Shown here: one piece after another, positions 27,891 to 36,723 of the stretch
Position numbering within the stretch: the stretch's first letter is position 1
Layout of the letters: each line of letters opens with the position of its first letter
NCBI RefSeq assembly: GCF_004345735.1
Contig: NZ_SLXL01000011.1
Coordinates: 1 to 64,000 of the forward strand
Length of the DNA: 64,000 bases
DNA from: Rhodovulum adriaticum
Lineage (GTDB): Bacteria > Pseudomonadota > Alphaproteobacteria > Rhodobacterales > Rhodobacteraceae
Reading direction: 5' to 3'
Notes under the pieces: model-generated
Databases searched by the model: none
The model's input: only the letters and a program-made list of their open reading frames with translations
What the model was told of the DNA's origin: nothing
Program-made: the position numbers and the translations under genes

Positions 27891-28622
27891 ATGACCTACT
27901 GCCTTGCGCTGAAACTCGGGGAAGGGTTGGTGTGCCTGTCGGACACGCGCACCAATGCCGGTGTCGATAACGTCTCGAAATATCGAAAGATGTTCACCTG
28001 GGAACTGCCCGGCGACCGCTCTATCGTGATGATGACAGCCGGGAACCTGGCGATCACCCAGGCCGTGATGAGCCTGCTGCAGGAAAATATCGACACCCCC
28101 GAATCGGGGATTGAGACCCTGTTTACCGCGCCCTCCATGTTCCGCGTGGCCGAGATCGTGGGCGACGCGATGCGGGTGGTGCAGAACAGGTACGGCCCGG
28201 GCCTGTCTGCAATGGGCGAAAGCGCGGTCAGTTCCATCATCCTGGCCGGGCAGCGCGCCGGTGGGGTGCCGCGCCTGTTCCACATCTACTCGGCGGGTAA
28301 TTTCATAGAGGCGACCGAGGACACGCCCTATTTCCAGATCGGCGAACACAAATACGGCAAGCCGATCCTGGACCGGGTCATTACGACCGAAACGCCGCTG
28401 GAAACCGGGATCACCGCGGCCCTGCTGTCGATGGATTCGACCCTGCGTTCGAACCTGTCGGTGGGGATGCCGCTGGATCTGGCGGTCATCAAGGCCGATG
28501 AAATCGGCGTGGTGCACCAGCGCCGGATCGAAGAGAACGACCCGAATTTCCTGCACCTGTCGGACAGCTGGTCGTCCGCCCTGCGCAACGCCTTTGCCGA
28601 GATGGTGGGCATCCGCGTCTGA
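27891..28622 (+). CDS. Anbu, ancestral proteasome-like peptidase
   Basis: A 243-residue N-terminal nucleophile hydrolase of the Anbu/BPH type, a bacterial relative of the proteasome beta subunit. The start at 27891 gives Met-Thr-Tyr, so that removal of Met exposes Thr2 as the nucleophile; the segments VCLSDTRTNAGVD and MMTAGNLA give the Asp/Arg and Lys-bearing strands typical of the fold. A GTG at 27873 would add six residues and would bury the nucleophile, so the later ATG is preferred. It closes the ATP-grasp/alpha-E/Anbu unit. Anbu proteins form oligomeric rings; their substrates are not established. Confidence 0.92.
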   Translation: MTYCLALKLGEGLVCLSDTRTNAGVDNVSKYRKMFTWELPGDRSIVMMTAGNLAITQAVMSLLQENIDTPESGIETLFTAPSMFRVAEIVGDAMRVVQNRYGPGLSAMGESAVSSIILAGQRAGGVPRLFHIYSAGNFIEATEDTPYFQIGEHKYGKPILDRVITTETPLETGITAALLSMDSTLRSNLSVGMPLDLAVIKADEIGVVHQRRIEENDPNFLHLSDSWSSALRNAFAEMVGIRV

Positions 28623-28646
28623 GCCCGGGCGCACCCCCCGCATCCA

Positions 28647-28672
28647 CGCCCTGACAGGCCTGTCGCCGGGCG
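28647..28672. terminator. Bidirectional terminator-like hairpin
   Basis: CGCCC at 28647-28651 pairs with GGGCG at 28668-28672, enclosing the perfect palindrome GACAGGCCTGTC (28653-28664). It sits between the convergent Anbu and coiled-coil genes, right at the stop codon of the latter. T-rich bases follow on the plus strand. Confidence 0.6.
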
Positions 28673-28999
28673 TTATTGCGCGTGAATCCGTTCGATATAG
28701 GCGCGCAGTTCCTCGGCCTCGTGGCGGGCATCGCGCAAACCGTCCATCGCCGCGCGCAGTTCGGCCTCGGTCTGGCTGAGCTGGCTGGTCAGTTCATGCT
28801 CGCGCTCATGCACGTAGGCCAGCGCCTGGTCGCGGGTCTCTTCGGCCTCGTGCAGGGCGTGGGCCATCTGGTCCAGTTCGCCCATCTCGTTCTCTGTCAC
28901 GCGGGCCACGCGGTGGAACAGCCACGAGGCCAGCCACCCCATCAGGAATGCCCCGAACAGGATCAGCGTGGTCACGATCACGAATTCAGTCCTGTCCAT
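28673..28999 (-). CDS. Membrane-anchored coiled-coil protein of 108 residues
   Basis: A short protein with one N-terminal membrane helix (about residues 8-28, FVIVTTLILFGAFLMGWLASWLF) followed by an 80-residue stretch rich in Glu, Ala, Arg and Leu with heptad spacing, very likely a coiled coil facing the cytoplasm. The ATG at 28999 overlaps the end of the OmpA-family gene by 14 bases, so it is translated with it. I do not recognise a named family. Its role may be to link the OmpA-family protein or a division/envelope complex to the membrane. Confidence 0.75.
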   Translation of the reverse strand: MDRTEFVIVTTLILFGAFLMGWLASWLFHRVARVTENEMGELDQMAHALHEAEETRDQALAYVHEREHELTSQLSQTEAELRAAMDGLRDARHEAEELRAYIERIHAQ

Positions 29000-31037
29000 C
29001 GGTCGTCTCCGTTTCTGTGTCGGGCGCGGGGGCCTCGGGGCTTTCATCCGTGGGCGAGGCTTTGGGGGTTTCGCCTTGCGACGGCCCATCCTCGGGCGGG
29101 GTGTCGGCGGCGTTATCGTCCCCGGCGGCCGGTTCGCCCTGCGCCGTGGCGTCCGGGTCTGCCCTGGTGGTGTCTTCTGCGTCGTCCTCTTGCCCGGGCG
29201 CAGCGGCATCCGGCGGCGGCAGCAGGCGGAAAGCGATCCGGCGGTTGGCCTCGCGGCCCTCTTCGGTATCGTTGTCGGCGATGGGCTGGGTTTCGCCATA
29301 GCCCTTGGCCGTCAGGTTGGAGGTAAGCACACGCCGCGCGATCAGCGCCGTCAGCACCGCGTCGGCGCGCTGCTGGCTGAGCGTCAGGTTCATTTCCTCG
29401 CGGCCCTGGCTGTCGGTATGACCGCCGATCTCGATCCGGGCGTCGGGGCAGGCGCGCAGCACGTCGGCGATCCGGTCGATCACCCGCACGGCGGCCCCCT
29501 CGATCCGTGTGGAGCCGGGGGCAAAGATGATCTTTTGTTCGGCCACAATCGCCTCGATCTGGGCCACGCATTGTTCGGGCGTGGGCCCGGTTTCGGCGGG
29601 TTCGGGCGGGGCGCGGTAGGCAATGTCGATATCCAGCGCGGCATCCTCGCCCAGGCGGTCGGTCAGGATGCGGGTCACGCGGGCCTGGGTATCCTCAACC
29701 TCGCTCAGGCCGCGCAGGTTCAATCCGCGCGGCGTGACAACCAGCGCGCCGTTGCGCAACTGGGCCAACGCCTCCAGCCCGGCCAGCACGCGCAGCGGCC
29801 AGCCTGTGGGCAGGTCGGGGTCTAGGCGCAGGCCGTCCTTGACCTGTTCCCGGCCAAAGCGGTCGCGGGCATAGCTGGCCGCCGCGGTGCGCGACAGCGT
29901 GTCGGGAATGCGCCCGCGCAACTGAACCAGCCCCTCGGGGGACAGGGTGGCGATGAATTCGCGCGGGCCGGCGCCGTCCTCTTGGGATTGTGCGCTCTCG
30001 GACGGGGGCAGGACGGCCTTCAGCGCGAAAACTTCGGGCAGATTGGCCTCCAGCGCGCCCGCGACCGTGTCAAAAAGGCGGGCGTCGGTGTCCGGCAGGG
30101 CGACCAGGGACACGTCCGCATCGGAAAAGGTCAGCGTGCCGCCGCCCAGTTCGACCACGGCGGCGATCCCGGTCACGACCGCGTCGGCCCAGTCGGCGGC
30201 GGGGGCGCCCAGCCCCACCTCGCAGTCGGCGCGGGCGGTCATGCCCGCCGCGCGGGCCGCGGCCAGGATCCGATCCGCCGCCGTGCGGCTTTCCGCGGCG
30301 CAGGCATCGAACCGGGCCCCGGTCGCGTCCATGCGGAAGCGCAGCGTAAAGGGGACGATGACCGGCCGCGGCGCCGAGATGTCCAGCAAGACGGTCAGCC
30401 CCTCGGGTGCGACGCGGCGCAGTTCACGCTCGACCTTGGCTTTTTCCTGGGCGCTGTCGGATACGGCGGTGACCGCCACGCTTTCGGCTGTAATGGAAAT
30501 CTTGGACCGTTCCAGCCGCTTCAGCGCCTCCATGCCGAATTCCACGGCCGCCTGCCAGTCGGGCGGCACCTCATGATCGGCGGTTTGCAGCATCTCGGTG
30601 ACGTGCAGGTTCTTGGCGATCTTTTCCAGTTCGGCGACCACCGGCGCGCGGCCGATTTCGCGCGGGATCAGGCCGATCACGGAAATGCCGCTCTCGTTGC
30701 GCAAGAGTTCCACGGTGAACTGCGGTGCATCCAGCGGCAGCGAGGGCGTGACCTCGATCTCGTCCAGAACAAGGGTGCCGTCCATCACCCGCCCGGCGGC
30801 CGACAGCGCGCGAAAACGATCAGCCTCGTTGGGCGCGGTGCCGGACAGGTGGATCTGCGTGCCGTCGGGGGTGACCGTGGCCCAGGTGATGTCGTCGGCA
30901 ACCAGGGCGGCGCGGACCTCGCCGGCGGTGCGTGCCTCGATCGCGCGCACGGCCAGAACGGCGGTGCCCAGCGACAGCAAGGCCGCGGCCAGTACCGTCC
31001 CGGCTGCGATAATTCTGACAAGCGGCTTATGTGTCAT
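28986..31037 (-). CDS. Large OmpA-family protein with extended periplasmic region
   Basis: A 683-residue protein. A signal-anchor occupies about residues 9-30. The next 480 residues contain repeated small alpha/beta units that resemble BON-like folds, with several short motifs of the kind VxLxGxxP. The peptidoglycan-binding OmpA domain lies near 515-625 and contains HTDSQGREEMNLTLSQQRA and GYGETQPIADN. A low-complexity Asp/Glu/Ala/Pro/Thr tail of about 60 residues ends the protein. It is probably an inner-membrane-anchored protein that binds peptidoglycan. It precedes and overlaps the coiled-coil gene. Confidence 0.82.
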   Translation of the reverse strand: MTHKPLVRIIAAGTVLAAALLSLGTAVLAVRAIEARTAGEVRAALVADDITWATVTPDGTQIHLSGTAPNEADRFRALSAAGRVMDGTLVLDEIEVTPSLPLDAPQFTVELLRNESGISVIGLIPREIGRAPVVAELEKIAKNLHVTEMLQTADHEVPPDWQAAVEFGMEALKRLERSKISITAESVAVTAVSDSAQEKAKVERELRRVAPEGLTVLLDISAPRPVIVPFTLRFRMDATGARFDACAAESRTAADRILAAARAAGMTARADCEVGLGAPAADWADAVVTGIAAVVELGGGTLTFSDADVSLVALPDTDARLFDTVAGALEANLPEVFALKAVLPPSESAQSQEDGAGPREFIATLSPEGLVQLRGRIPDTLSRTAAASYARDRFGREQVKDGLRLDPDLPTGWPLRVLAGLEALAQLRNGALVVTPRGLNLRGLSEVEDTQARVTRILTDRLGEDAALDIDIAYRAPPEPAETGPTPEQCVAQIEAIVAEQKIIFAPGSTRIEGAAVRVIDRIADVLRACPDARIEIGGHTDSQGREEMNLTLSQQRADAVLTALIARRVLTSNLTAKGYGETQPIADNDTEEGREANRRIAFRLLPPPDAAAPGQEDDAEDTTRADPDATAQGEPAAGDDNAADTPPEDGPSQGETPKASPTDESPEAPAPDTETETTDGQD

Positions 31038-31098
31038 CGCGCGTGGCCTTGGCGTTCATCGGGTGCCCTTCTCTAGGGGGTGGCGCGCCGCGCTGCAA

Positions 31099-32064
31099 TC
31101 AGCCCAGCACCGCCAGTCCGAAAAACAGCACCGGGATCAGCCCCGCATCGCGGTTGGACCGGAACAGCGACAGGCAGGTTGCGCCATCCTCGGTGTCGAG
31201 GCGCGACAATTGCCAGTAAAGGTGCCCGGCAAAGCCCGCCACGCCCAGCAGCGCCACGAACAGCCCGGCCCCCGAGCTGTTGCCAACCAGCGCCAGGAAC
31301 ACCGCCATCGTCATCAGCGCCACCGATAGCAGCAGGAAGCGGTGCAGAATGCGGCCGGTCTGGGCGCCAAACAGCAGGGCGGTGGATTTCACGCCGATCA
31401 GGGCGTCGTCCTCCTTGTCCTGGTGGGCATAGACCGTGTCGTAAAAGATCGTCCAGGCGATGCCCGACAGGTACAGCAGCACCGCAGGCCAGCCCAGTGT
31501 GCCCGTATGCGCCACCCACAACAGCAGCGCGCCCCAGTTGAACGCTAGCCCCAGGAAGACCTGCGGCCAATAGGTGAATCGCTTGGCAAACGGGTAGATC
31601 GCTACCAGCGCCAGCGAACCGATGCCCATGGCGATGGCGTTCCAGTTGAAGGTCAGCAGGATGGCAAACGCCACCAGGCATTGCACCACCAGCCACACCA
31701 TCGCGCCGCGCACCGTGACCTGCCCCGAGGGGATCGGGCGCGAGCGGGTGCGCGCCACCTCGCCGTCGAAATCGCGGTCGGTGATGTCGTTCCAGGTGCA
31801 GCCCGCGCCGCGCATCAGCACCGCGCCGATGGCGGTGCCCACGAACAGCCACAGGTCCAGCCACAGAAACCCCGTGCTGGCCGCGGCCAGGGTGATCGAC
31901 CACCAGCAGGGCAGCAGCAGCAGCCAGGTGCCGATGGGCCGGTCCGCGCGGGACAGGCGCAGATAGGGGCGGGTCCATTCCGGGGCGTCGCTGTCCACCC
32001 AGTTGCCTTTGTAGGCGTCGAAGACCTGGCCTTGCGGCTCTGGCGTTTCGCCGGTCTCAGGCAT
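31099..32064 (-). CDS. ubiA: 4-hydroxybenzoate polyprenyltransferase
   Basis: A 321-residue UbiA-type prenyltransferase that attaches the polyprenyl tail to 4-hydroxybenzoate in ubiquinone synthesis, at the inner membrane. The first aspartate-rich motif NDITDRDFD (residues 92-100) and the second, YAHQDKEDD, are both present, with about eight membrane helices. The ATG at 32064 gives a soluble leader of about 35 residues before PYLRLSRADRPIGTWL, the usual family start. It diverges from rsmE with only twelve bases between start codons, so both genes' promoters must lie in each other's coding region or the messages lack leaders. Confidence 0.95.
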   Translation of the reverse strand: MPETGETPEPQGQVFDAYKGNWVDSDAPEWTRPYLRLSRADRPIGTWLLLLPCWWSITLAAASTGFLWLDLWLFVGTAIGAVLMRGAGCTWNDITDRDFDGEVARTRSRPIPSGQVTVRGAMVWLVVQCLVAFAILLTFNWNAIAMGIGSLALVAIYPFAKRFTYWPQVFLGLAFNWGALLLWVAHTGTLGWPAVLLYLSGIAWTIFYDTVYAHQDKEDDALIGVKSTALLFGAQTGRILHRFLLLSVALMTMAVFLALVGNSSGAGLFVALLGVAGFAGHLYWQLSRLDTEDGATCLSLFRSNRDAGLIPVLFFGLAVLG

Positions 32065-32076
32065 AGTTTGACCCCC

Positions 32077-32811
32077 ATGAGCGATATTGGTTCGGCAAAA
32101 GTCCGGCTCTATGTAGAGCAGCCCTTGGGGCAGGGGCAATCGGTTCCTCTGACCCGCGATCAGGCGCATTATCTCTTTTCCGTGATGCGGATGGGGGTGG
32201 GCGATGTAGTGCTGGCATTCGACGGGGCCAGCGGCGAATGGCTGGCCCGCGTGGCAGAGTCCGGCAAGCGCGGCGGAACGCTGGTTTGCGAGTCGCAGAC
32301 ACGCCCCCTGCAGATGCCGCCCGACCTGTGGCTGCTGTTCGCCCCGATCAAGAAGGCGCGCACCGATTTTATCGTGGAAAAGGCCGCCGAGCTGGGCGCC
32401 GCGCGCATCTGTCCGGTGCAGACCGCCTTTACCAATGCCGAGCGTATCCGCCAGGACCGCTTGCAGGCCCATGCGGTAGAGGCCGCCGAGCAATGCGGCG
32501 GAACCTATGTGCCCGAGGTCTGCAATCTGCAAAAGCTGGACACCGTTCTGGCCGATTGGCCCGAAGGCCGGCGCCTGATGTTCTGCGACGAGGCGCTGGT
32601 CGGCGCGGGCCGCAGCCTGGGCGATGCGCCGCGCGGCCCCTGGGCCATCCTGATCGGCCCCGAGGGCGGCTTTTCCGGGGCCGAGCGTGACCGCCTGCGG
32701 GCCTTGCCCTTTGCCCATCCCGTCAGCCTGGGCCCCCGCGTGCTGCGCGCCGATACCGCCGCCGTCGCGGCCCTGACCGTCTGGCAACAAGCCCTTGGAG
32801 ACTGGACATGA
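32077..32811 (+). CDS. rsmE: 16S rRNA m3U1498 methyltransferase
   Basis: A 244-residue SPOUT-class methyltransferase that methylates N3 of U1498 in 16S rRNA. The N-terminal PUA-like domain opens AKVRLYVEQPL, the SPOUT knot region shows LLFAPIKKARTDFIVEKAAELG, and the SAM-binding trefoil contains ILIGPEGGFSGAERD and LGPRVLRADTA. The ATG at 32077 has no strong ribosome site, which fits the very short gap to ubiA. The stop overlaps the next gene as ATGA. Confidence 0.94.
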   Translation: MSDIGSAKVRLYVEQPLGQGQSVPLTRDQAHYLFSVMRMGVGDVVLAFDGASGEWLARVAESGKRGGTLVCESQTRPLQMPPDLWLLFAPIKKARTDFIVEKAAELGAARICPVQTAFTNAERIRQDRLQAHAVEAAEQCGGTYVPEVCNLQKLDTVLADWPEGRRLMFCDEALVGAGRSLGDAPRGPWAILIGPEGGFSGAERDRLRALPFAHPVSLGPRVLRADTAAVAALTVWQQALGDWT

Positions 32812-33329
32812 ACATGATCCGCCCCGAAGCGATGAAAGCGATCAAACGGATGCGCGAGTTGATCGGCGCGCTGGCCATGGCCCTTGTCGGCCTGTGGCTG
32901 TTCGGCGTCGGTGGACTGTTCTTCAAGGCGTTGGGCATCGGCGTGGTGGCCGGGGCCGGGGCGGTCGCCTTTGTCGGGTTGCAGCGCATGCGGTTCCGCA
33001 CGCTGGATGACGGGCCGGGGCTGGTGCGCGTGGACGAGGGGCAGATTGCCTATTACGGCCCCGATCAGGGCGGGTTCGTCGCGCTGAGCGAGGTGCAGGA
33101 AATCACCCTGATCTTCGATGCGGCGGGGCGGCGCTACTGGCGGCTGTCCCAGGCGCGGATGGCGTCGGTGACGATCCCGGTCAACGCCCATGGCGCGGAT
33201 GATCTGTATGACGTGTTCGTGTCGCTGCCCGGTGCGCGGACCGGGGCCTTTCTGACCGCGCTGGACCGCAAGGCGCATGAGGGCGAGATCACGCTCTGGC
33301 GACGGGCGCCCCGGCTGGCCTTGACTTGA
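32808..33329 (+). CDS. Small membrane protein of unknown function coupled to rsmE
   Basis: A 173-residue protein. Two adjacent hydrophobic helices lie at about residues 18-34 and 38-58, and the remaining 110 residues read as a compact beta-rich cytoplasmic domain (VRVDEGQIAYYGPDQGG). The arrangement resembles PH-like membrane proteins, but I cannot assign a family. It begins inside the rsmE stop codon (ATGA) and is followed after 63 bases by glutamate-cysteine ligase. No catalytic motif is visible. Confidence 0.75.
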   Translation: MNMIRPEAMKAIKRMRELIGALAMALVGLWLFGVGGLFFKALGIGVVAGAGAVAFVGLQRMRFRTLDDGPGLVRVDEGQIAYYGPDQGGFVALSEVQEITLIFDAAGRRYWRLSQARMASVTIPVNAHGADDLYDVFVSLPGARTGAFLTALDRKAHEGEITLWRRAPRLALT

Positions 33330-33392
33330 CCCCGCCACCGGCGCACCTGTTGCACCAACGAGCAGACCCAAGCAGCGGAGGCCCGGCGCCCC

Positions 33393-34763
33393 ATGTCCAT
33401 CCCCCAATCCGGCGGCGGTCCGATCGAGGATCGCGCGCAACTGGCCGAATACCTGGAAGCGGGCTGCAAGCCCAAGGACGACTGGCGCATCGGCACCGAG
33501 CACGAGAAATTCGGCTATGACAAGGACACCCTTCAGCCGATTCCCTATGACGGGGAACGGTCCGTCCTGGCCGTGCTGGAGGGGCTGCGCGACCGGCACG
33601 GCTGGACCCCGATCCACGAGGGGGACCATATCATCGGGCTGGAAAAGGACGGCGCCAATATCAGCCTGGAACCGGGCGGGCAGCTGGAACTGTCCGGCGC
33701 GCCGCTGGAAACCATCCACCAGACCTGCGACGAGGTGAACGAACACCTGCGCGAGGTGAAGGGCGTCGCCGATGAAATCGGCGTCGGCTTTATCGGGCTG
33801 GGGGCCGCCCCGATCTGGAAGCATGAGGATATGCCGATGATGCCCAAAGGGCGCTATCGGCTGATGACCGATTACATGGATCGCGTCGGCACCATGGGCA
33901 AGACCATGATGTACCGCACCTGCACGGTGCAGGTGAACCTGGACTTCGCGTCCGAGGCCGACATGGTGAAAAAGCTGCGTGTGGCGCTGGCGTTGCAGCC
34001 GGTGGCGACTGCGCTGTTCGCCAATTCCCCGTTTTTCGAGGGCAAGCCGAACGGGCATAAATCCTGGCGCTCGCGCGTCTGGCGCGATCTGGACCCGGCG
34101 CGCACGGGCACGCTGCCCTTTGTGTTCGAGGACGGGTTCGGGTTTGAACGATGGGTGGACTACGCCTTGGATGTGCCGATGTATTTCGTCTACCGCGACG
34201 GGAAATACATCGACGCGCTTGGGCAATCCTTCCGCGATTTCATGGCCGGGAAACTGCCCGCGCTGCCGGGCGAAACGCCAACCCTGTCGGATTGGGCCGA
34301 CCACCTGACCACGATCTTCCCCGAGGCGCGCATCAAGAAGTTCATCGAAATGCGCGGCGCCGATGGCGGGCCGTGGCGGCGGCTGTGCGCGCTGCCCGCG
34401 CTGTGGGTCGGGCTGACCTATGATCAGGGCGCGCTGGATGCGGCCTGGGATCTGGTCAAGGACTGGGATGCCGAAACGCGCGAGGAATGGCGCGTCGCGG
34501 CCTCGCGCGACGGGTTGCAGGCCAGCGTGGATGGCCGGTCCATGCTGTCGCTGGCCGCCGAGGTTCTGCTGATCGCCCGATCCGGCCTGCGCGCCCGCGC
34601 CCGGCCCGGGCTGGGCGGCATGGTGCAGGACGAACGCCATTTCCTGCACGCGCTGGAGGACAGCATCGAAACCGCCAAGGCCCCCGCGGACGAGTTGCTG
34701 GAACATTACAACGGCGACTGGGGCGGCGATCTGAGCCGGATCTACGCCGACTTCAGCTACTAA
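33393..34763 (+). CDS. gshA: Glutamate-cysteine ligase (plant/proteobacterial type)
   Basis: A 456-residue class of gamma-glutamylcysteine synthetase, the first enzyme of glutathione synthesis, in the cytoplasm. The motifs RIGTEHEKFGYD (residues 31-42), ISLEPGGQLELSGAP, GLGAAPIW and MYRTCTVQVNLDF are those of the alphaproteobacterial/plant form. A GGAG lies 13 bases before the ATG, rather far for a ribosome site. It follows rsmE and the small membrane protein in the same direction. Length and order of motifs are normal. Confidence 0.95.
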   Translation: MSIPQSGGGPIEDRAQLAEYLEAGCKPKDDWRIGTEHEKFGYDKDTLQPIPYDGERSVLAVLEGLRDRHGWTPIHEGDHIIGLEKDGANISLEPGGQLELSGAPLETIHQTCDEVNEHLREVKGVADEIGVGFIGLGAAPIWKHEDMPMMPKGRYRLMTDYMDRVGTMGKTMMYRTCTVQVNLDFASEADMVKKLRVALALQPVATALFANSPFFEGKPNGHKSWRSRVWRDLDPARTGTLPFVFEDGFGFERWVDYALDVPMYFVYRDGKYIDALGQSFRDFMAGKLPALPGETPTLSDWADHLTTIFPEARIKKFIEMRGADGGPWRRLCALPALWVGLTYDQGALDAAWDLVKDWDAETREEWRVAASRDGLQASVDGRSMLSLAAEVLLIARSGLRARARPGLGGMVQDERHFLHALEDSIETAKAPADELLEHYNGDWGGDLSRIYADFSY

Positions 34764-34777
34764 GTGGGCGCGCGCCC

Positions 34778-35881
34778 TCAGCCCTGTTGGGAGATGGCGA
34801 TCAGGTAACCGACCCCACCGGCGACCAGCAGGCCCAGGATGACGGCAAACGCAATCTTCCAGGCCGACCAGGGCCGTTCGCCCTGCACTCGCCCGGTCTG
34901 GCCGTTGACCACGAACCGGTAGCTGCGGCCGCGATACTTGTAGGCGGCCAGCCAGACCGGCAGCAGCACATGCTTGAACGTGACGTCGGACACCTGCGTT
35001 TCCAACGTGGCGATGCGCTGCCGGTCGCCGCCGATGTCAAAGGCCACGTCGCGCCGGATCACGCGATCCATCTTTGCGCGGGCCTCGTCATAGCCCTCGG
35101 GCAGGGTGACGGTATAGCCCTCGGCGCGGAACCCGGCCAGGTATTCGGGGTGATAGGGGGTCAGCGCGGACAGATCCCACGGTTCCAGCGCGTCGGTATA
35201 GCGCTTGGGCAGGCTTTTCGACGCCAGCACCAGCACATCGTCAAAAAACCGCGCAACCCGGCCCGCCACGGGTGTCCAGCGCACCTTTTGCACCCGGCGG
35301 GTGACGGGTTTGCCGCCGCGCATCGTGCGTTCGGTGACGTAATAGACGGTGCCGCGCGCGCCGGTATAGCGGCTTTTGGTGTCCGCATCGAAGGTCCAGT
35401 AGGGCACGTAGATGCCCTGCATCTTGCGGCCCTTGCGCGCGTATTGTTTCAGACCGTTCGGGGCGAACCACAGCCGGCCCAGCCAATCGCTCATCGCCTT
35501 GTGCGCGGCGCGTTCCTCCAGCACGAAAGGGATCACCGCGCGCGGTTTGATCCGCCGCTGAGGGCCGGTATCGGTGACCACGGGCGTTGCACAGAACGGG
35601 CATTCAGCGGCGTGGGTGTCGGCGTCCAGTTCCACCTCTGCCCCGCAATTGGGGCATTTCAGCAGGCGGACCTCCTCCATCTCGGCCTGGGGCAGGGCGG
35701 CGTCCAGCGCGGCGCGGAAATCCAGTTCCGTGATGGGGGCGGACCAGGGGCCATCGCCCTCGATCTCGGCGGTGTGGCCGCAATGGTCGCAGACCAACCT
35801 GCCCTCGTCCGGGGAAAACCGGAAATCCGCGCCGCATTGGTCGCAGGGAAAGCGGTGTTCGGTCGTCGGGGGCGTTTCCAT
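34778..35881 (-). CDS. Double-zinc-ribbon membrane protein (TFIIB-type)
   Basis: A 367-residue protein with two N-terminal zinc ribbons: Cys13, 16, 31, 34 and Cys76, 79, 94, 97. The middle, about residues 110-330, contains PRAVIPFVLEE, GRLWFAP, GIYVPYWTFDA and LPVWLAAYKYRGR, and the C-terminus is one hydrophobic helix (about 342-362). Related proteins are often labelled TFIIB-type zinc-ribbon proteins and travel with SPFH proteins of the SPFH-GYF kind, which is also encoded in this block. It should sit in the membrane with ribbons in the cytoplasm. The biochemical role is unknown. Confidence 0.8.
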   Translation of the reverse strand: METPPTTEHRFPCDQCGADFRFSPDEGRLVCDHCGHTAEIEGDGPWSAPITELDFRAALDAALPQAEMEEVRLLKCPNCGAEVELDADTHAAECPFCATPVVTDTGPQRRIKPRAVIPFVLEERAAHKAMSDWLGRLWFAPNGLKQYARKGRKMQGIYVPYWTFDADTKSRYTGARGTVYYVTERTMRGGKPVTRRVQKVRWTPVAGRVARFFDDVLVLASKSLPKRYTDALEPWDLSALTPYHPEYLAGFRAEGYTVTLPEGYDEARAKMDRVIRRDVAFDIGGDRQRIATLETQVSDVTFKHVLLPVWLAAYKYRGRSYRFVVNGQTGRVQGERPWSAWKIAFAVILGLLVAGGVGYLIAISQQG

Positions 35882-35973
35882 CGGGGCCGCCTTGGTGGGT
35901 GCTGTGCGTTGGATGTAGCATCCGGCACGGCCCGGTGCACGCCCTCAACCATGCTACGGGCGCGTTTCCGGCC

Positions 35974-36723
35974 CTAGTCGGCGTAGCCCAGGGCGCGGTT
36001 GGCCGCGGGGCCGCCCAGCCGCTGGAACAGCGCCTCTTCGGCCTCGCCCCAGTCCAGTTCGATATAGCCCTCTGACTTGGTCAGGGTCGGCCGGGCCTTG
36101 GCCCGGGCCATAACCGCGGCGGGATCGGTGACCTGCACGCCCAGGAAATCGGCCAACTGGCCGATGGCGGATGCGGGATCGCCCATCAGATCCTCGAATT
36201 TCAGCACGATGGCGTTGGGCTGGTCCTGCCAGGCCAGATAGGCCCTGGCCTGCCGGATCTCGCGCCGGCCCAATTTCTCGATAAAGGCGACGGGACCACG
36301 GGTGCGGATATCCTCTGCCAGGCCGTCGCTCTTGCGCCCGGAGGTGGCGACGAAACGGGCATACGACATCAGGCTGGTGCGCAGGTCGCGCACACAACCG
36401 ACGATGTGAAAGTTCTGCGTCATCCGTCTGATCGTTCGAGAGGGCCGCAGGTGCGAAGCGGCGAATTCCCTGTGCCGGATCAGTTTTAGACTGTGGCGCA
36501 GCGGCACACGGACATCGAATTTGCGCGGTTCAGACAGGCCGAGTTCCATCAGATACGGGTCGTATGCCTGCATTTTTCGACGATTTATGTGATAGTAAGT
36601 TTGCTGGAATCCCAATTCCGCCAAGATTGCGGCCAGAAGGTAGGTTCCCGCTTTTCGCTGCGTGGCAAGCAACACCTTCGGAGGCAAGGTTTCGTCGAGA
36701 AAGCGGTCGTTTGCCTTATTCAT
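35974..36723 (-). CDS. Sulfotransferase-family protein
   Basis: A 249-residue protein with the sulfotransferase-type nucleotide motifs: a 5'-phosphosulfate loop QRKAGTYLL (residues 22-30) and a 3'-phosphate motif VRDLRTSLMSYARF (111-124), followed by KFEDLMGDPASAIGQLADFLG, the usual segment of PAPS-dependent carbohydrate or tyrosine sulfotransferases. It would transfer sulfate from PAPS to a sugar or small molecule. The ATG at 36723 overlaps the stop of the GT29-type gene by eight bases. The first 75 codons are more AT-rich than the rest of the block, a hint of foreign origin. Confidence 0.72.
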   Translation of the reverse strand: MNKANDRFLDETLPPKVLLATQRKAGTYLLAAILAELGFQQTYYHINRRKMQAYDPYLMELGLSEPRKFDVRVPLRHSLKLIRHREFAASHLRPSRTIRRMTQNFHIVGCVRDLRTSLMSYARFVATSGRKSDGLAEDIRTRGPVAFIEKLGRREIRQARAYLAWQDQPNAIVLKFEDLMGDPASAIGQLADFLGVQVTDPAAVMARAKARPTLTKSEGYIELDWGEAEEALFQRLGGPAANRALGYAD

